Assembly: GCA_947458495.1 (NCBI GenBank)
Contig: CANHAR010000005.1
Location: 1 to 32,408, forward strand
Length of the DNA: 32,408 bases
Source of the DNA: Gammaproteobacteria bacterium
GTDB taxonomy: Bacteria > Pseudomonadota > Gammaproteobacteria > Pseudomonadales > Pseudohongiellaceae
Reading direction: 5' to 3'
Shown piece after piece: positions 9,568 through 18,465 of the stretch (positions are counted from its first letter, which is position 1; every line of letters starts with the position of its first letter). A program made the position numbers and the translations under genes. The notes under the pieces are model-generated. The model was not told the DNA's origin. It did not search any database and saw nothing but the letters and a program-made list of their open reading frames with translations.

Positions 9568-9944
9568 AAACAAATGAACCTCTCGAGATAATAATGAGTG
9601 CAACACCACTCCCAGAAATTGTAGATGCGGGGTTTGCAAAGAGTGTGCTAAACCGAACGCGGCGACTGAAATGGCAACGCCTCGGGCTCAACTCAACTGT
9701 ATGGGGCTGCACTGTATTGTCATCTTTAGCCGTCATTCCCTGGCATATTTTTTTGACTGAAATGCAGCAACTGATGACGCCAGCGCTGTATCGTCTGGAT
9801 CAACTCACAGATGTAATTGCAGTAGGGGAATGGTTGGAATACGGGATCATCCAGCAATTCACTGGCAACCAGGCAATGCTCCACACTGTTCTTATAGTAA
9901 CTTTGTTTGCAAGCCTGACCGCCGGCTTGATGACAGAGGACTAG
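9558..9944 (+). CDS. Small membrane protein, candidate anti-sigma factor for the upstream ECF sigma
   Basis: 128 aa; overlaps the sigma stop by 10 bp; N-terminal cytosolic stretch PLPEIVDAGFAKSVLNRTRRLKWQRL followed by TM helices; position typical of anti-sigma genes. Start may be the ATG at 9594. Confidence 0.6.
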   Translation: MSLKTNEPLEIIMSATPLPEIVDAGFAKSVLNRTRRLKWQRLGLNSTVWGCTVLSSLAVIPWHIFLTEMQQLMTPALYRLDQLTDVIAVGEWLEYGIIQQFTGNQAMLHTVLIVTLFASLTAGLMTED

Positions 9945-10011
9945 ACTCGGGGCTGACAAACAGCAGACCGTAAGTCAATTTCGATTTCTAGATTTGTTTG
10001 CAGAAAAAAGA

Positions 10012-10086
10012 TGGTGGGGCGTGATGGATTCGAACCATCGACCAATTGGTTAAAAGCCAACTGCTCTACCGCTGAGCTAACGCCCC
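10012..10086 (-). tRNA. tRNA-Lys (anticodon UUU), 3' CCA encoded
   Basis: Minus strand GGGGCGT-TA-GCTC-AGCGGTA-GAGC-A-GTTGG-CTTTTAA-CCAAT-TGGTC-GATGG-TTCGAAT-CCATC-ACGCCCC-A-CCA; all four arms pair; 72 nt plus CCA. Confidence 0.97.
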
Positions 10087-10136
10087 ATGAAGCACGATTC
10101 TTTTTTAGAGCTGTAGTCCGACAAAAGAGAGTGCGC

Positions 10137-10164
10137 ATCATACTATGAGACTAAAAAAACTCAA
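10137..10164 (-). promoter_or_regulatory. Candidate sigma70 promoter of tRNA-Lys with GC-rich discriminator
   Basis: Minus strand TTGAGT (10159-10164), 16-bp spacer, TATGAT (10137-10142) followed by GCGC; about 50 nt upstream of the tRNA 5' end. Confidence 0.6.
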
Positions 10165-10211
10165 GTAATTTGTGATCAGTTAGCAGTTCTTTCTCCCACT
10201 CGGAGATGGTT

Positions 10212-10916
10212 TCAAGTTAATGAAGGTGAAAAAAAATACTGAGTCGGATCAACAATTCCGGCATTAGCAAAGCCCATTCTCCGCAATCTGCAACTATCAC
10301 AACGGCCACATGCACGGCCTTCTTCGTCAGCCTGATAACAAGAAACAGTCAGTGAATAATCAACGCCAAGACCTGTACCCATCGAAACGATTTGTGCTTT
10401 GGTCATTCTGATCAGCGGCGTACGGATACGTATAGGATGACCTTCAATGCTGGCCTTTGTTGCGAGGTTAGCCATTTTTTCAAACGCTTCTATATACTCT
10501 GGTCGGCAATCGGGATATCCGGAATAGTCCAGCGCATTAACCCCAATAAAGATAGCATCTGCGTGCAGGACTTCAGCCCAAGCCAATGCATAAGATAAAA
10601 ACACGGTATTGCGTGCTGGTACATAGGTCGCTGGAATCTGATTCAACACCACCCCATCTATTGGGACATCCACAGAGTGATCTGTTAATGCTGACCCTCC
10701 CAGTCGGCCAATCCCCAAAGGGATGATCTGGTGGCTGAGAGCACCAAAGTAACGGGTCAACTGACCTGCAGCGGTTAACTCACTGGATGAGCGCTGGCCA
10801 TAATCAAAACTCAGAGCATAACACTGATAACCTTCAGACTTGGCAATGGCAAGACACGTCGCTGAATCGAGACCGCCTGAAACAAGTACCACAGCCTTTT
10901 TTTCTACAGCACTCAC
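10212..10916 (-). CDS. queC: 7-cyano-7-deazaguanine synthase QueC
   Basis: 234 aa; [39 protein letters not shown]-terminal zinc-binding [20 protein letters not shown]. Confidence 0.96.
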   Translation of the reverse strand: MSAVEKKAVVLVSGGLDSATCLAIAKSEGYQCYALSFDYGQRSSSELTAAGQLTRYFGALSHQIIPLGIGRLGGSALTDHSVDVPIDGVVLNQIPATYVPARNTVFLSYALAWAEVLHADAIFIGVNALDYSGYPDCRPEYIEAFEKMANLATKASIEGHPIRIRTPLIRMTKAQIVSMGTGLGVDYSLTVSCYQADEEGRACGRCDSCRLRRMGFANAGIVDPTQYFFSPSLT

Positions 10917-10933
10917 CGCTAAACTCCCTACAG

Positions 10934-11602
10934 TTAATAACCCGGTTTGTTACCCCAGATTATCTTGTGCAACTGTACTTGCATTCGAACCTGGATTCGA
11001 TCCTCGATGATCCACTCCGCCAGTTTTTCATACTCAACTTGCGCGAAAGAAGGCGAAAACAACACTTCACCTACACGAGACAACAAATCGTATTGATCAA
11101 CCTTTGCTTTGGACCATTCATAATCATTTCGGTCGCAAATAACAAACTTAACCTCATCTTTGGTCCTTAACCTACCTACATTTGACTCGAGATTTCGATC
11201 GCACTCCCCAGAACCCGGTGTCTTCATATCCATGATGACCTTAACACGCTCATCAACACCGGAGATATCGATAGCGCCACTGGTTTCTAAAGAGACCTTT
11301 AAACCTTGGTCACATAGCATTTTCAAAAGCACAAGACATCCGGGCTGAGCCAGAGGCTCACCACCCGTTACACAAACGCGACGCGCCCTCGCATTACTTA
11401 ACTCTGCAAGAATATCTGCCAGTTGAATCTGGCGACCCTCATGAAAAGCGTACTCGGTGTCGCAGTATCCGCAGCGTAACGGACATCCAGTCAATCGAAT
11501 GAAACTCGTCGGCAAGCCAACTGTACTGCTCTCGCCTTGCAACGAGTGAAAAATTTCGTTAATCCTAAGACTCAGGCCTGTTCCCATAGCAATCAGCTTC
11601 AC
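10934..11602 (-). CDS. queE: 7-carboxy-7-deazaguanine synthase QueE (radical SAM)
   Basis: 222 aa; [57 protein letters not shown] begins with GTG at 11602; ATG at 11587 is an alternative. Confidence 0.95.
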   Translation of the reverse strand: MKLIAMGTGLSLRINEIFHSLQGESSTVGLPTSFIRLTGCPLRCGYCDTEYAFHEGRQIQLADILAELSNARARRVCVTGGEPLAQPGCLVLLKMLCDQGLKVSLETSGAIDISGVDERVKVIMDMKTPGSGECDRNLESNVGRLRTKDEVKFVICDRNDYEWSKAKVDQYDLLSRVGEVLFSPSFAQVEYEKLAEWIIEDRIQVRMQVQLHKIIWGNKPGY

Positions 11603-11738
11603 AGAATTCAGTGTGAAATTTCAAAAGAGTGTATAAATACTAAAAAGAGAGGCGTGCAGATGTCTTGACGACACATAGACGGATCTACAGGGGAGGCATA
11701 TCTGAACACCCCATGCATGCCATTTGTTTTGTTGAAAG

Positions 11739-12674
11739 TCAGTTTATAGACCGCAGATATATGTCAGCAAGGTTAGCTGCTGAGGTATTAGGAAAGCGTG
11801 TAACAACATCTTGCAGCATCATTGTGGCATTGGTGTTATCGCCCAACCGATGATAAACCGCTCCCAACGAATACATGGCGTCTTCAATCTTCCGACCATC
11901 CGGATACTCGGTCAGAATTGTTTCAAAGGCTGTCCTAGCCTCATTGAACATCGACAGGTTGACATAAGCCTGCCCTTGCCAGTAGTAGGCATTAGTAACA
12001 AATCGACCATCAGGATACTCAGCGAGATATTGCCCAAACTGTTCAATCGAAGCCTGATATTGCTGCTCCTGAAGTAAAGAATCCAAAGCCAGCTCATATA
12101 GCTGTTGCTCTGTCAGAATACCGGTTTGAATAGGAGCTATACCAGAAATTGCGGGCATCACTGTCGCTGGAACTACAGAAGAAACAGGAGATTGCGCGGT
12201 TATAGTTGCGGAATCTACTGATCCCCCGCCAGACACAACTTCAGCACTTGTTGAAGCCGAGCCGGTTGCCGTAGAACTCGGTTTTGAAACCGTATTGACA
12301 GGAGCTAGATTTGAACTGGCCGCTGTTGATGATGGTGAAGCAGGGGCCGACTCCATTTCCTGATAAATTGAACTTAGTCTTGAATCCAGATCTGTATATC
12401 TATCCAGAGAGTCTTGCTGCAATCGATTTATTTGGTTGGCTTGTTCCTCAACCATTCCACGTAATGTTTCCATTTCACCGCGCAGAGCGGTGAACTGATC
12501 AAGCAATAACAACAGAGCATCATTATTAGCCGCCCCAGCCTGAGCAGCGATAACAATCGGTACAAGACCTGCTTGTCCTATTGCAGAAACTGACCCTGCA
12601 GAAGAAGCAAAGGCAGTCGTGTTAAACACGACTGCCATTACCGCGCCAGCAAACTTCGACTGGAAACGATTCAT
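11739..12674 (-). CDS. cpoB: Tol-Pal cell division coordinator CpoB (YbgF)
   Basis: 311 aa; signal peptide, coiled-coil trimerisation region, Ser/Thr/Ala linker, C-terminal TPRs (YELALDSLLQEQQYQASIEQFGQYLAEYPDGRFVTNAYYWQGQAY); downstream of pal. Confidence 0.93.
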   Translation of the reverse strand: MNRFQSKFAGAVMAVVFNTTAFASSAGSVSAIGQAGLVPIVIAAQAGAANNDALLLLLDQFTALRGEMETLRGMVEEQANQINRLQQDSLDRYTDLDSRLSSIYQEMESAPASPSSTAASSNLAPVNTVSKPSSTATGSASTSAEVVSGGGSVDSATITAQSPVSSVVPATVMPAISGIAPIQTGILTEQQLYELALDSLLQEQQYQASIEQFGQYLAEYPDGRFVTNAYYWQGQAYVNLSMFNEARTAFETILTEYPDGRKIEDAMYSLGAVYHRLGDNTNATMMLQDVVTRFPNTSAANLADIYLRSIN

Positions 12675-12678
12675 GCAA

Positions 12679-13221
12679 TTAACCCGCAGGTTGAACTTCT
12701 ACACGGCGATTCTGACGGTATGCATCTTCTGCCTGTCCATTTACAGCTGGACGCTCTTCACCATAGCTCACTGTTTCCAGCTGGCTGCGTGACGCGCCAT
12801 TTACGATCAGGAAATCGCGGATGCTGTTAGCACGACGCTCACCCAGAGCTAGGTTGTACTCACGAGTGCCGCGCTCATCAGCGTGCCCTTCCAGACGTAC
12901 ACTTCGGTTCGGGTTAGCGGCCAAATTACGAGCGTGAACAATCAATGTCTCACGATCGGAAGGCTGGAACTCAGCGACGTCAAAGTCAAAGTAGAATACT
13001 GTAGTATTCAGCGCTGCCTGTTCACGACGCTGCTGCTCCTGACGCTCCCGCTCCAGTCGCTCTTGTTCCAGTCGAGCAGCACGAGCGGCATCAGACTCAC
13101 CAGCAGTCTGAGCAACAGGAGCCATCTCTTCTGTGTCACTGGTTGAACTGCAAGCAGCCAGACCAATGATAGTCAAAGCCAATACAGCTGATTTAAATAC
13201 GTTATTAAATTGCATTCCCAC
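12679..13221 (-). CDS. pal: Peptidoglycan-associated lipoprotein Pal
   Basis: Lipobox IGLAACSS; OmpA-like core VFYFDFDVAEF.., VRLEGHADERGTREYNLALGERRANSIRDFL. Confidence 0.96.
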   Translation of the reverse strand: MGMQFNNVFKSAVLALTIIGLAACSSTSDTEEMAPVAQTAGESDAARAARLEQERLERERQEQQRREQAALNTTVFYFDFDVAEFQPSDRETLIVHARNLAANPNRSVRLEGHADERGTREYNLALGERRANSIRDFLIVNGASRSQLETVSYGEERPAVNGQAEDAYRQNRRVEVQPAG

Positions 13222-13263
13222 GTTTAGCGTCCTCCGAAAGACAACCCATAAAAAAACTATGCC

Positions 13264-14571
13264 CTAATTTAAGTACGGAGACCAAGAAGGTTCACGTACA
13301 TCGCCCTGCGGAGATGGTAAACGGAATTTGACGCGGCCGTCAATGGAAACGGCATCTAATACGCCCCTTCCACCTGCAGTTGTGCCGAACATGATCATAC
13401 TTCCGTTTGGTGCCACGCTGGGAGATTCATCAAGTGCGGTCTCTGTGAGCTTGATTACCCTTGAGGTCTGAACATTCAGAATGGCAATGCCATAACTGTT
13501 GTCCTGGCGGGTTTCACGTCTCACATGCACCAGGTTCACTCCGTCAGGAAGAAACTGGGCCTTCGCACAATAAAAACAATCAAACGTCATCCGCTCCGGC
13601 AATCCGCCAGTGGCATCGACTTTATAAATCTGCGGCTGACCTGTCCGGTCAGAGGTAAAAATAACGCTGTTACTGTCGAGCGTCCACGCCGGCTCAGTCT
13701 CAGCACGCGGATGATCTGTCAATTGGCGCAGCTCGTTAGTGACGAGATCGAGCACATAAATATCGGGACTTCCATCTTTTGACAACACCATTGCCAGTTT
13801 ACTTGCATCCGGAGACCATACAGGTGAACTGTTGATGCCAGGGAAATTTGTGACCTGCCGCCGCTGCCCTGTCGAGAGATCTTGAATGTAAATACGTGGC
13901 AAATCAGTCTCAAACGAAACATAAGCAATCTGACCGCCATCAGGCGACCACACAGGAGACATTATGGGCTCTCTGGACTCCAGCAGTATTTGAGCGCGAC
14001 GACCATCGTAATCCGCATAGTGCAGCTTGAAAATTGTACTGCCTATCGGGCCTTCAGCAGAAACGTACATAATTTTTGTGGAGAATGCCCCACGTCGCCC
14101 GGTAATTTCCTGGTAAACAACATCACTGATTTCGTGAGCAATATCACGCAGTTGAGTCATGCTACCGGTGAGAACCTCTCCGAGAACCTTACGCTCACGG
14201 TTGATATCAAAAAATTCCCACTGCACTTGCACCATCTGGCCCCCTGGCACCTGACTGATCTTGCCAACCACCAGATATTGCTGTGCAAGTATGCGCCAGT
14301 CTCTGTAATGAACTTCGCGCTCTTCAGATGGCAGGCTCAGCATATTGGCACGCGACAATGCACTGAACTCACCTACCTGCTCAAGATTGCTGGAAATAAT
14401 CTGAGCGATATCTTCATCCAAGAGATTGGCGCCATCCCATGCAAACGGCACAACGGCGACAGGAATAGGATTATCTACCCCGCGAGTAATCTCGATATTC
14501 AACTCCGCGGCCGACAACCTTAGAGAAAATACCAGCACCAATACAAACATCATCAGGCTGCTTTTTTTCAA
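13264..14571 (-). CDS. tolB: Tol-Pal system beta-propeller protein TolB
   Basis: 435 aa; signal peptide; repeated WSPDG/WSPDASKLA beta-propeller motifs; between tolA and pal. Confidence 0.96.
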   Translation of the reverse strand: MKKSSLMMFVLVLVFSLRLSAAELNIEITRGVDNPIPVAVVPFAWDGANLLDEDIAQIISSNLEQVGEFSALSRANMLSLPSEEREVHYRDWRILAQQYLVVGKISQVPGGQMVQVQWEFFDINRERKVLGEVLTGSMTQLRDIAHEISDVVYQEITGRRGAFSTKIMYVSAEGPIGSTIFKLHYADYDGRRAQILLESREPIMSPVWSPDGGQIAYVSFETDLPRIYIQDLSTGQRRQVTNFPGINSSPVWSPDASKLAMVLSKDGSPDIYVLDLVTNELRQLTDHPRAETEPAWTLDSNSVIFTSDRTGQPQIYKVDATGGLPERMTFDCFYCAKAQFLPDGVNLVHVRRETRQDNSYGIAILNVQTSRVIKLTETALDESPSVAPNGSMIMFGTTAGGRGVLDAVSIDGRVKFRLPSPQGDVREPSWSPYLN

Positions 14572-15425
14572 TTCAGTAAGTCCTCTGGTCTGAACGTTAA
14601 CAACAAAGAACGGAAACTCCGTTCAAACATTCGCGGCGGCATTCCCTGCAATTCCGAAAACCGGCCCACGGCTCGTACAGCAGTTTCAGCCGCTCTATCG
14701 AAGGCTGGATCTCCACTGGATCGGACAATTTCAACATCAACCACATCACCAGTTGGCACCAATCTGATTCTCAGCACGGCTGTCATATCATTTCTGGCAC
14801 TGGGCGGCCTGGACCAGTTACGTTGCACAAGGTCATGAATGACGGCTGTATAAGCCATAATTATTTCCGACTCTGTTTCCGCCTGTTCCCGCGCCGAAGC
14901 CTCCGCAGCTGCCTGAGCAGCGGCGTCCGCCTGACGCTGCTGTTCCTGCCTTTGCGCTTCTTGCTGCTGCCGCTCTGCCTCCTGCTGTCGGGCGACTTCC
15001 TGCTGGCGTGTTATTTCCCGCTCGCGCTGCTGCTCAGCCTCTTGCTGTTCACGCTGTTGGCGCAACACTGCCTGACGTTGCTGCTCCTGCTGCGCTGCTT
15101 CAGCACGTGCCGCCTGTTCTTGTATCGCCTGCTCCTGTCTTGCCTGTTCTTGTCGCGCCTGTTCTTGTCGCGCCTGTTCCTGGCGCTGGCTCTCTTGCCT
15201 GACCTGCTCTTCACGCTGACGCTGCTGGTCAGCACGCTGCTGTTGAACCTGCTGATTACGCGCCTGTGGGTTCTCTTCAACCAGCAGGGCCTTCACGGCA
15301 GGCGGTCTCACAACTTCGAGCACTTCCGAATCGGCACGTCCCATGATCAAAAACGACCCAAGGATCAAACCGTGGATCAGCAAAGCCAGCATTATCGAAA
15401 ACGGGTACCCATTAAATGCTGTCAC
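14568..15425 (-). CDS. tolA: Cell envelope integrity protein TolA
   Basis: 285 aa; N-terminal TM helix, long Q/R/E-rich helix, C-terminal TonB-like domain (AVLRIRLVPTGDVVDVEIVRSSGDPAFDRAAETAVRAVGRF); 4-bp overlap with tolB. Confidence 0.95.
   Translation of the reverse strand: MTAFNGYPFSIMLALLIHGLILGSFLIMGRADSEVLEVVRPPAVKALLVEENPQARNQQVQQQRADQQRQREEQVRQESQRQEQARQEQARQEQARQEQAIQEQAARAEAAQQEQQRQAVLRQQREQQEAEQQREREITRQQEVARQQEAERQQQEAQRQEQQRQADAAAQAAAEASAREQAETESEIIMAYTAVIHDLVQRNWSRPPSARNDMTAVLRIRLVPTGDVVDVEIVRSSGDPAFDRAAETAVRAVGRFSELQGMPPRMFERSFRSLLLTFRPEDLLN
15100..15200 (-). repeat. Degenerate 15-bp tandem repeats encoding RQEQA units in TolA
   Basis: Plus strand ..CGCGCCTGTTCTTGT CGCGCCTGTTCTTGT CGCGCCTGTTCCTGG..; protein QEQARQEQARQEQARQEQAIQEQ. 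Confidence 0.8.
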
Positions 15426-15430
15426 GCTAT

Positions 15431-15874
15431 CTATTCCAGTGGTTTCGTAACCAGATTCGGGCTGTTTACACCTGCGATACGTAGTGCTTCCATTAAGCTG
15501 ATAAAGGGGCCATAACTGGCGTTGGCATCACCTTCAACAAAAATCTGTATAGCAGGATTCACCTGCACAATACTGGCCACCTGCTGACCAATTAGCTCAA
15601 GTGGCACTGCTGATTGCGCTTCCTGCTCAGTTACACCCAGGCTAATAAAATATTCATTATCAGCAGTCAGCTCTATGACCAGCGTTTCTGCATTTTCATC
15701 CAACTCCAGCGGCTCCGAGCTTGCCTGAGGCAGATCTACACGCAAACCCTGCGTCAACAAGGGAGCGGTCACCATAAAAACGATAAGCAACACCAGCATG
15801 ACATCAAGGTAGGGGACTACGTTGATCTCAGAAACCGGTTTACGCTTCTTTCTGACTATTTCCATGATTCTCAA
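15431..15874 (-). CDS. tolR: Tol-Pal system protein TolR (ExbD family)
   Basis: 147 aa; KRKPVSEINVVPYLDVMLVLLIVFMVTAPLLTQGLRVDLP. Confidence 0.96.
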   Translation of the reverse strand: MRIMEIVRKKRKPVSEINVVPYLDVMLVLLIVFMVTAPLLTQGLRVDLPQASSEPLELDENAETLVIELTADNEYFISLGVTEQEAQSAVPLELIGQQVASIVQVNPAIQIFVEGDANASYGPFISLMEALRIAGVNSPNLVTKPLE

Positions 15875-15925
15875 AGCCTTGATCGTTGAGAGCTTTTAAC
15901 TGACTGCTACCGTGAGCGACTTCAG

Positions 15926-16630
15926 TCAAGCTTTTGTAGCTGGCGCGCTGGCAACCTGCCTGTGAAGAATGCCGGCAAACTCTTCAGTAAAGGTGATGTA
16001 ATTACCGGCAATAACGTCTACCTTTGTTGAATATCGGTTGTACGCTACAACGGCGGGTATCGCTGCAAACAAGCCCATTGCTGTTGCGATCAGCGCCTCG
16101 GCGATACCGGGCGCAACGACCTGCAGTGTTGCCTGGCTCTGTTCTGCGAGACTGATAAATGAATTCATGATACCGATGACCGTTCCAAACAACCCTATGT
16201 AGGGTGTTACTGAACCAACGGTTGCCAGGAAGGGCAGATGCTTCTCAAGTTTTTCCTCTTCTCGTGAATACGCTACACGCATAGCACGCTGAGCACCCGC
16301 CATAACGCCATCGGAATTCACACCACCTTGCTGACGCAAACGCATGAATTCCTTGAAGCCCGCTCTGAAAATGTTTTCCATACCACCCGTGGGTTTGTTC
16401 GCCTTTTGCTGATCACTACCTTCACGGTACAACTGACTCAGGTCCATGCCAGACCAGAACCTCTTTTCGAATCCACTCATTCCTTGCTCAGCGCTGTTTA
16501 ACACCAGCCACCGCTGCACGATCATCACCCAGGAAATAATAGAGGCCAGCAACAGGATCAACATGACCAGTTGCACAACTATTGTTGCCTCAAGAATTAA
16601 CGACCAAACGTTTATAGAGCCGCTATGCAC
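15926..16630 (-). CDS. tolQ: Tol-Pal system proton channel TolQ
   Basis: 234 aa; PFLATVGSVTPYIGLFGTVIGIMNSF, APGIAEALIATAMGLFAAIPAVVAYNRY. Confidence 0.96.
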   Translation of the reverse strand: MHSGSINVWSLILEATIVVQLVMLILLLASIISWVMIVQRWLVLNSAEQGMSGFEKRFWSGMDLSQLYREGSDQQKANKPTGGMENIFRAGFKEFMRLRQQGGVNSDGVMAGAQRAMRVAYSREEEKLEKHLPFLATVGSVTPYIGLFGTVIGIMNSFISLAEQSQATLQVVAPGIAEALIATAMGLFAAIPAVVAYNRYSTKVDVIAGNYITFTEEFAGILHRQVASAPATKA

Positions 16631-16673
16631 TAGAGAATTCCTTTAACCGGTTACATGTCCAAAAACTGGCGGC

Positions 16674-16700
16674 ATTATAAGCTTAATTAAATACTTATAA
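16674..16700 (-). promoter_or_regulatory. Candidate tolQ promoter region: TATAAT -10 box and flanking AT-rich inverted repeat
   Basis: Minus-strand TATAAT at 16674-16679; inverted repeat TTATAAG (16675-16681) / CTTATAA (16694-16700); no good -35 box. Confidence 0.35.
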
Positions 16701-16769
16701 CACTCCGGCCAGTGGTTTGAGGCTGATAAAATATGGCGAAATCATGATAATTGGGTGATATGCGAGGGA

Positions 16770-17795
16770 TCAGCCCAAGGTAGGGGCAACCAGTCCGAAT
16801 TGAAGATAGGCGTGAGGTGTCACCATCCGGCCCCGTGGGGTTCGCATAATAAAACCTTGTTGAATCAGATAAGGCTCAAGTACGTCTTCGATGGTATCTC
16901 TTTCTTCACTGATTGCCGCTGCGAGACTGTCAACACCAACAGGCCCACCACCGAACTTTTCGATCATGGTGAGCAATAGTTTCCTGTCCATGTGATCGAA
17001 TCCGTTGTTATCGATACTGAGCATATCCAGAGCTTTATCAGCTATCTCAAGCGTAATGGAACCGTCATGCCTGACTTCGCTGAAGTCGCGTACCCGGCGC
17101 AATAATCGGTTGGCAATGCGCGGCGTCCCTCGTGAACGGCGCGCTATCTCAAAAGCTCCTTGCTGGTCTATAGCGCAACCCAAAATCCGGGCAGAGCGAA
17201 TGACGATTTCACAGAGTTGTTCGGCAGTGTAGAACTCCAGTCGTTGAATAATCCCGAATCTGTCCCGTAGTGGAGAAGTCAACAGACCTGCCCGTGTTGT
17301 TGCGCCTACCAGCGTAAATGGTGGCAACTCCAGTTTTATTGAACGCGCGCCAGGCCCTTCGCCGATCATGATATCCAGTTGGTAGTCTTCCATTGCCGGA
17401 TACAGTATTTCTTCGATAGCCGGGCTTAGGCGATGAATTTCGTCAATAAAGAGCACATCTCCGTGTTCAAGGTTGGTCAGCAATGCCGCCAAATCGCCGG
17501 CTTTTTCAAGCACCGGACCTGAAGTGGTTTTGATCGCCACATTCAGTTCGTTGGCAATGATATTCGCCAGTGTGGTTTTCCCCAAACCGGGAGGACCAAA
17601 AATCAGCGTGTGATCAAGAGGCTCCGAACGTTGCCTGGCTGCACTTATAAAGATATCCATCTGATTTTTGACGTCAGTCTGACCTATGTAGTCTTTCAGA
17701 CTCAAGGGGCGGATAGCCCTGTCAACTGACTGCTCCAGCGGAGCAAGTCCGGGCGAGACAAGACGCTCGTGTGCAGCGCGATCAAAATCTGACAT
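16770..17795 (-). CDS. ruvB: Holliday junction branch migration ATPase RuvB
   Basis: 341 aa; [67 protein letters not shown]. Confidence 0.97.
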   Translation of the reverse strand: MSDFDRAAHERLVSPGLAPLEQSVDRAIRPLSLKDYIGQTDVKNQMDIFISAARQRSEPLDHTLIFGPPGLGKTTLANIIANELNVAIKTTSGPVLEKAGDLAALLTNLEHGDVLFIDEIHRLSPAIEEILYPAMEDYQLDIMIGEGPGARSIKLELPPFTLVGATTRAGLLTSPLRDRFGIIQRLEFYTAEQLCEIVIRSARILGCAIDQQGAFEIARRSRGTPRIANRLLRRVRDFSEVRHDGSITLEIADKALDMLSIDNNGFDHMDRKLLLTMIEKFGGGPVGVDSLAAAISEERDTIEDVLEPYLIQQGFIMRTPRGRMVTPHAYLQFGLVAPTLG

Positions 17796-17813
17796 GTCTG
17801 ATGTGCTTCCTAT

Positions 17814-18422
17814 TTAGACCATGGCTCTGAGTGCAAGCCGGATAATGTCCTCACTGCGCTCAATGCCTGGCTTGTCCTTCATCACCCGGACAATCATCCT
17901 CGCTGCGTCCTGCGGCTTGTAACCCAACGCTATCAGCGCGGTTTCGGCATCCTCACTCAACTGACTGTTGCCTGATTCTTTTGGCACTGTAGCTCCGCTA
18001 TTTGCAGGCCCTGCTTCCCACGCAGACAGGCGGTCGCGCATATCCAGCACCAGACGCTCTGCGGTCTTTTTGCCTATGCCAGGAATTTTGGTCAGAGCAT
18101 TCACATCGTTGGTTTGCACCAGCCGCACAAACTCAGCAGCAGGAACCCCCGACAAAATTGCCAAGGCTACTTTTGGACCTATCCCTGTGACCTTGATCAG
18201 CGCCCTGAACAGTGCACGCTCAGGCTCTTCCAGAAAACCAAATAACTGATGGGCATCCTCGCGCACGGCCATATGCGTAAACAGCACCACACCCTGACCG
18301 ATAGGTGGCAACTGGTAAAACGTACTCATCGGGGCTAACAATTCGTAACCAACCCCGTTGACATCCAACAACAGGTCGGGCGCCTTTTTTTCGAGCAATA
18401 CTCCTTTTAATCGACCTATCAA
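17814..18422 (-). CDS. ruvA: Holliday junction branch migration protein RuvA, probable TTG start
   Basis: Conserved N-terminus IGRLKGVLLEKKAPDLLLDVNGVGYEL begins right after an in-frame TTG at 18420-18422; HhH motifs VTGIGPKVALAILSG, IPGIGKKTAERLVLDMRDRL. The ORF track ATG at 18599 would read through ruvC. Confidence 0.93.
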   Translation of the reverse strand: MIGRLKGVLLEKKAPDLLLDVNGVGYELLAPMSTFYQLPPIGQGVVLFTHMAVREDAHQLFGFLEEPERALFRALIKVTGIGPKVALAILSGVPAAEFVRLVQTNDVNALTKIPGIGKKTAERLVLDMRDRLSAWEAGPANSGATVPKESGNSQLSEDAETALIALGYKPQDAARMIVRVMKDKPGIERSEDIIRLALRAMV

Positions 18423-18465
18423 TTTACGCTCCCGCAATGATCGCCTTGTAAATCCACAGATACCA

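Noticed and set aside
8410-10020. Integrated mobile element next to tRNA-Lys
   Set aside because: No integrase, transposase or duplicated tRNA 3' end found by eye; only the location suggests a hotspot.
9941-10141. 66-aa minus-strand ORF (..SSAVEQLAFNQLVDGSNPSRPT..)
   Set aside because: It is the translation of the tRNA-Lys gene, a common spurious ORF.
11598-11617. TTCACA-N8-TGTGAA as a CRP/Vfr site
   Set aside because: Half-sites are in the opposite orientation to TGTGA-N6-TCACA and the spacing differs.
13882-14523. 213-aa plus-strand ORF
   Set aside because: Antisense to tolB; no recognisable domain.
14823-15515. 230-aa plus-strand Leu/Arg-rich ORF
   Set aside because: Antisense to the repetitive tolA helix region and the tolA/tolR junction; low-complexity composition caused by the Q/R repeats.
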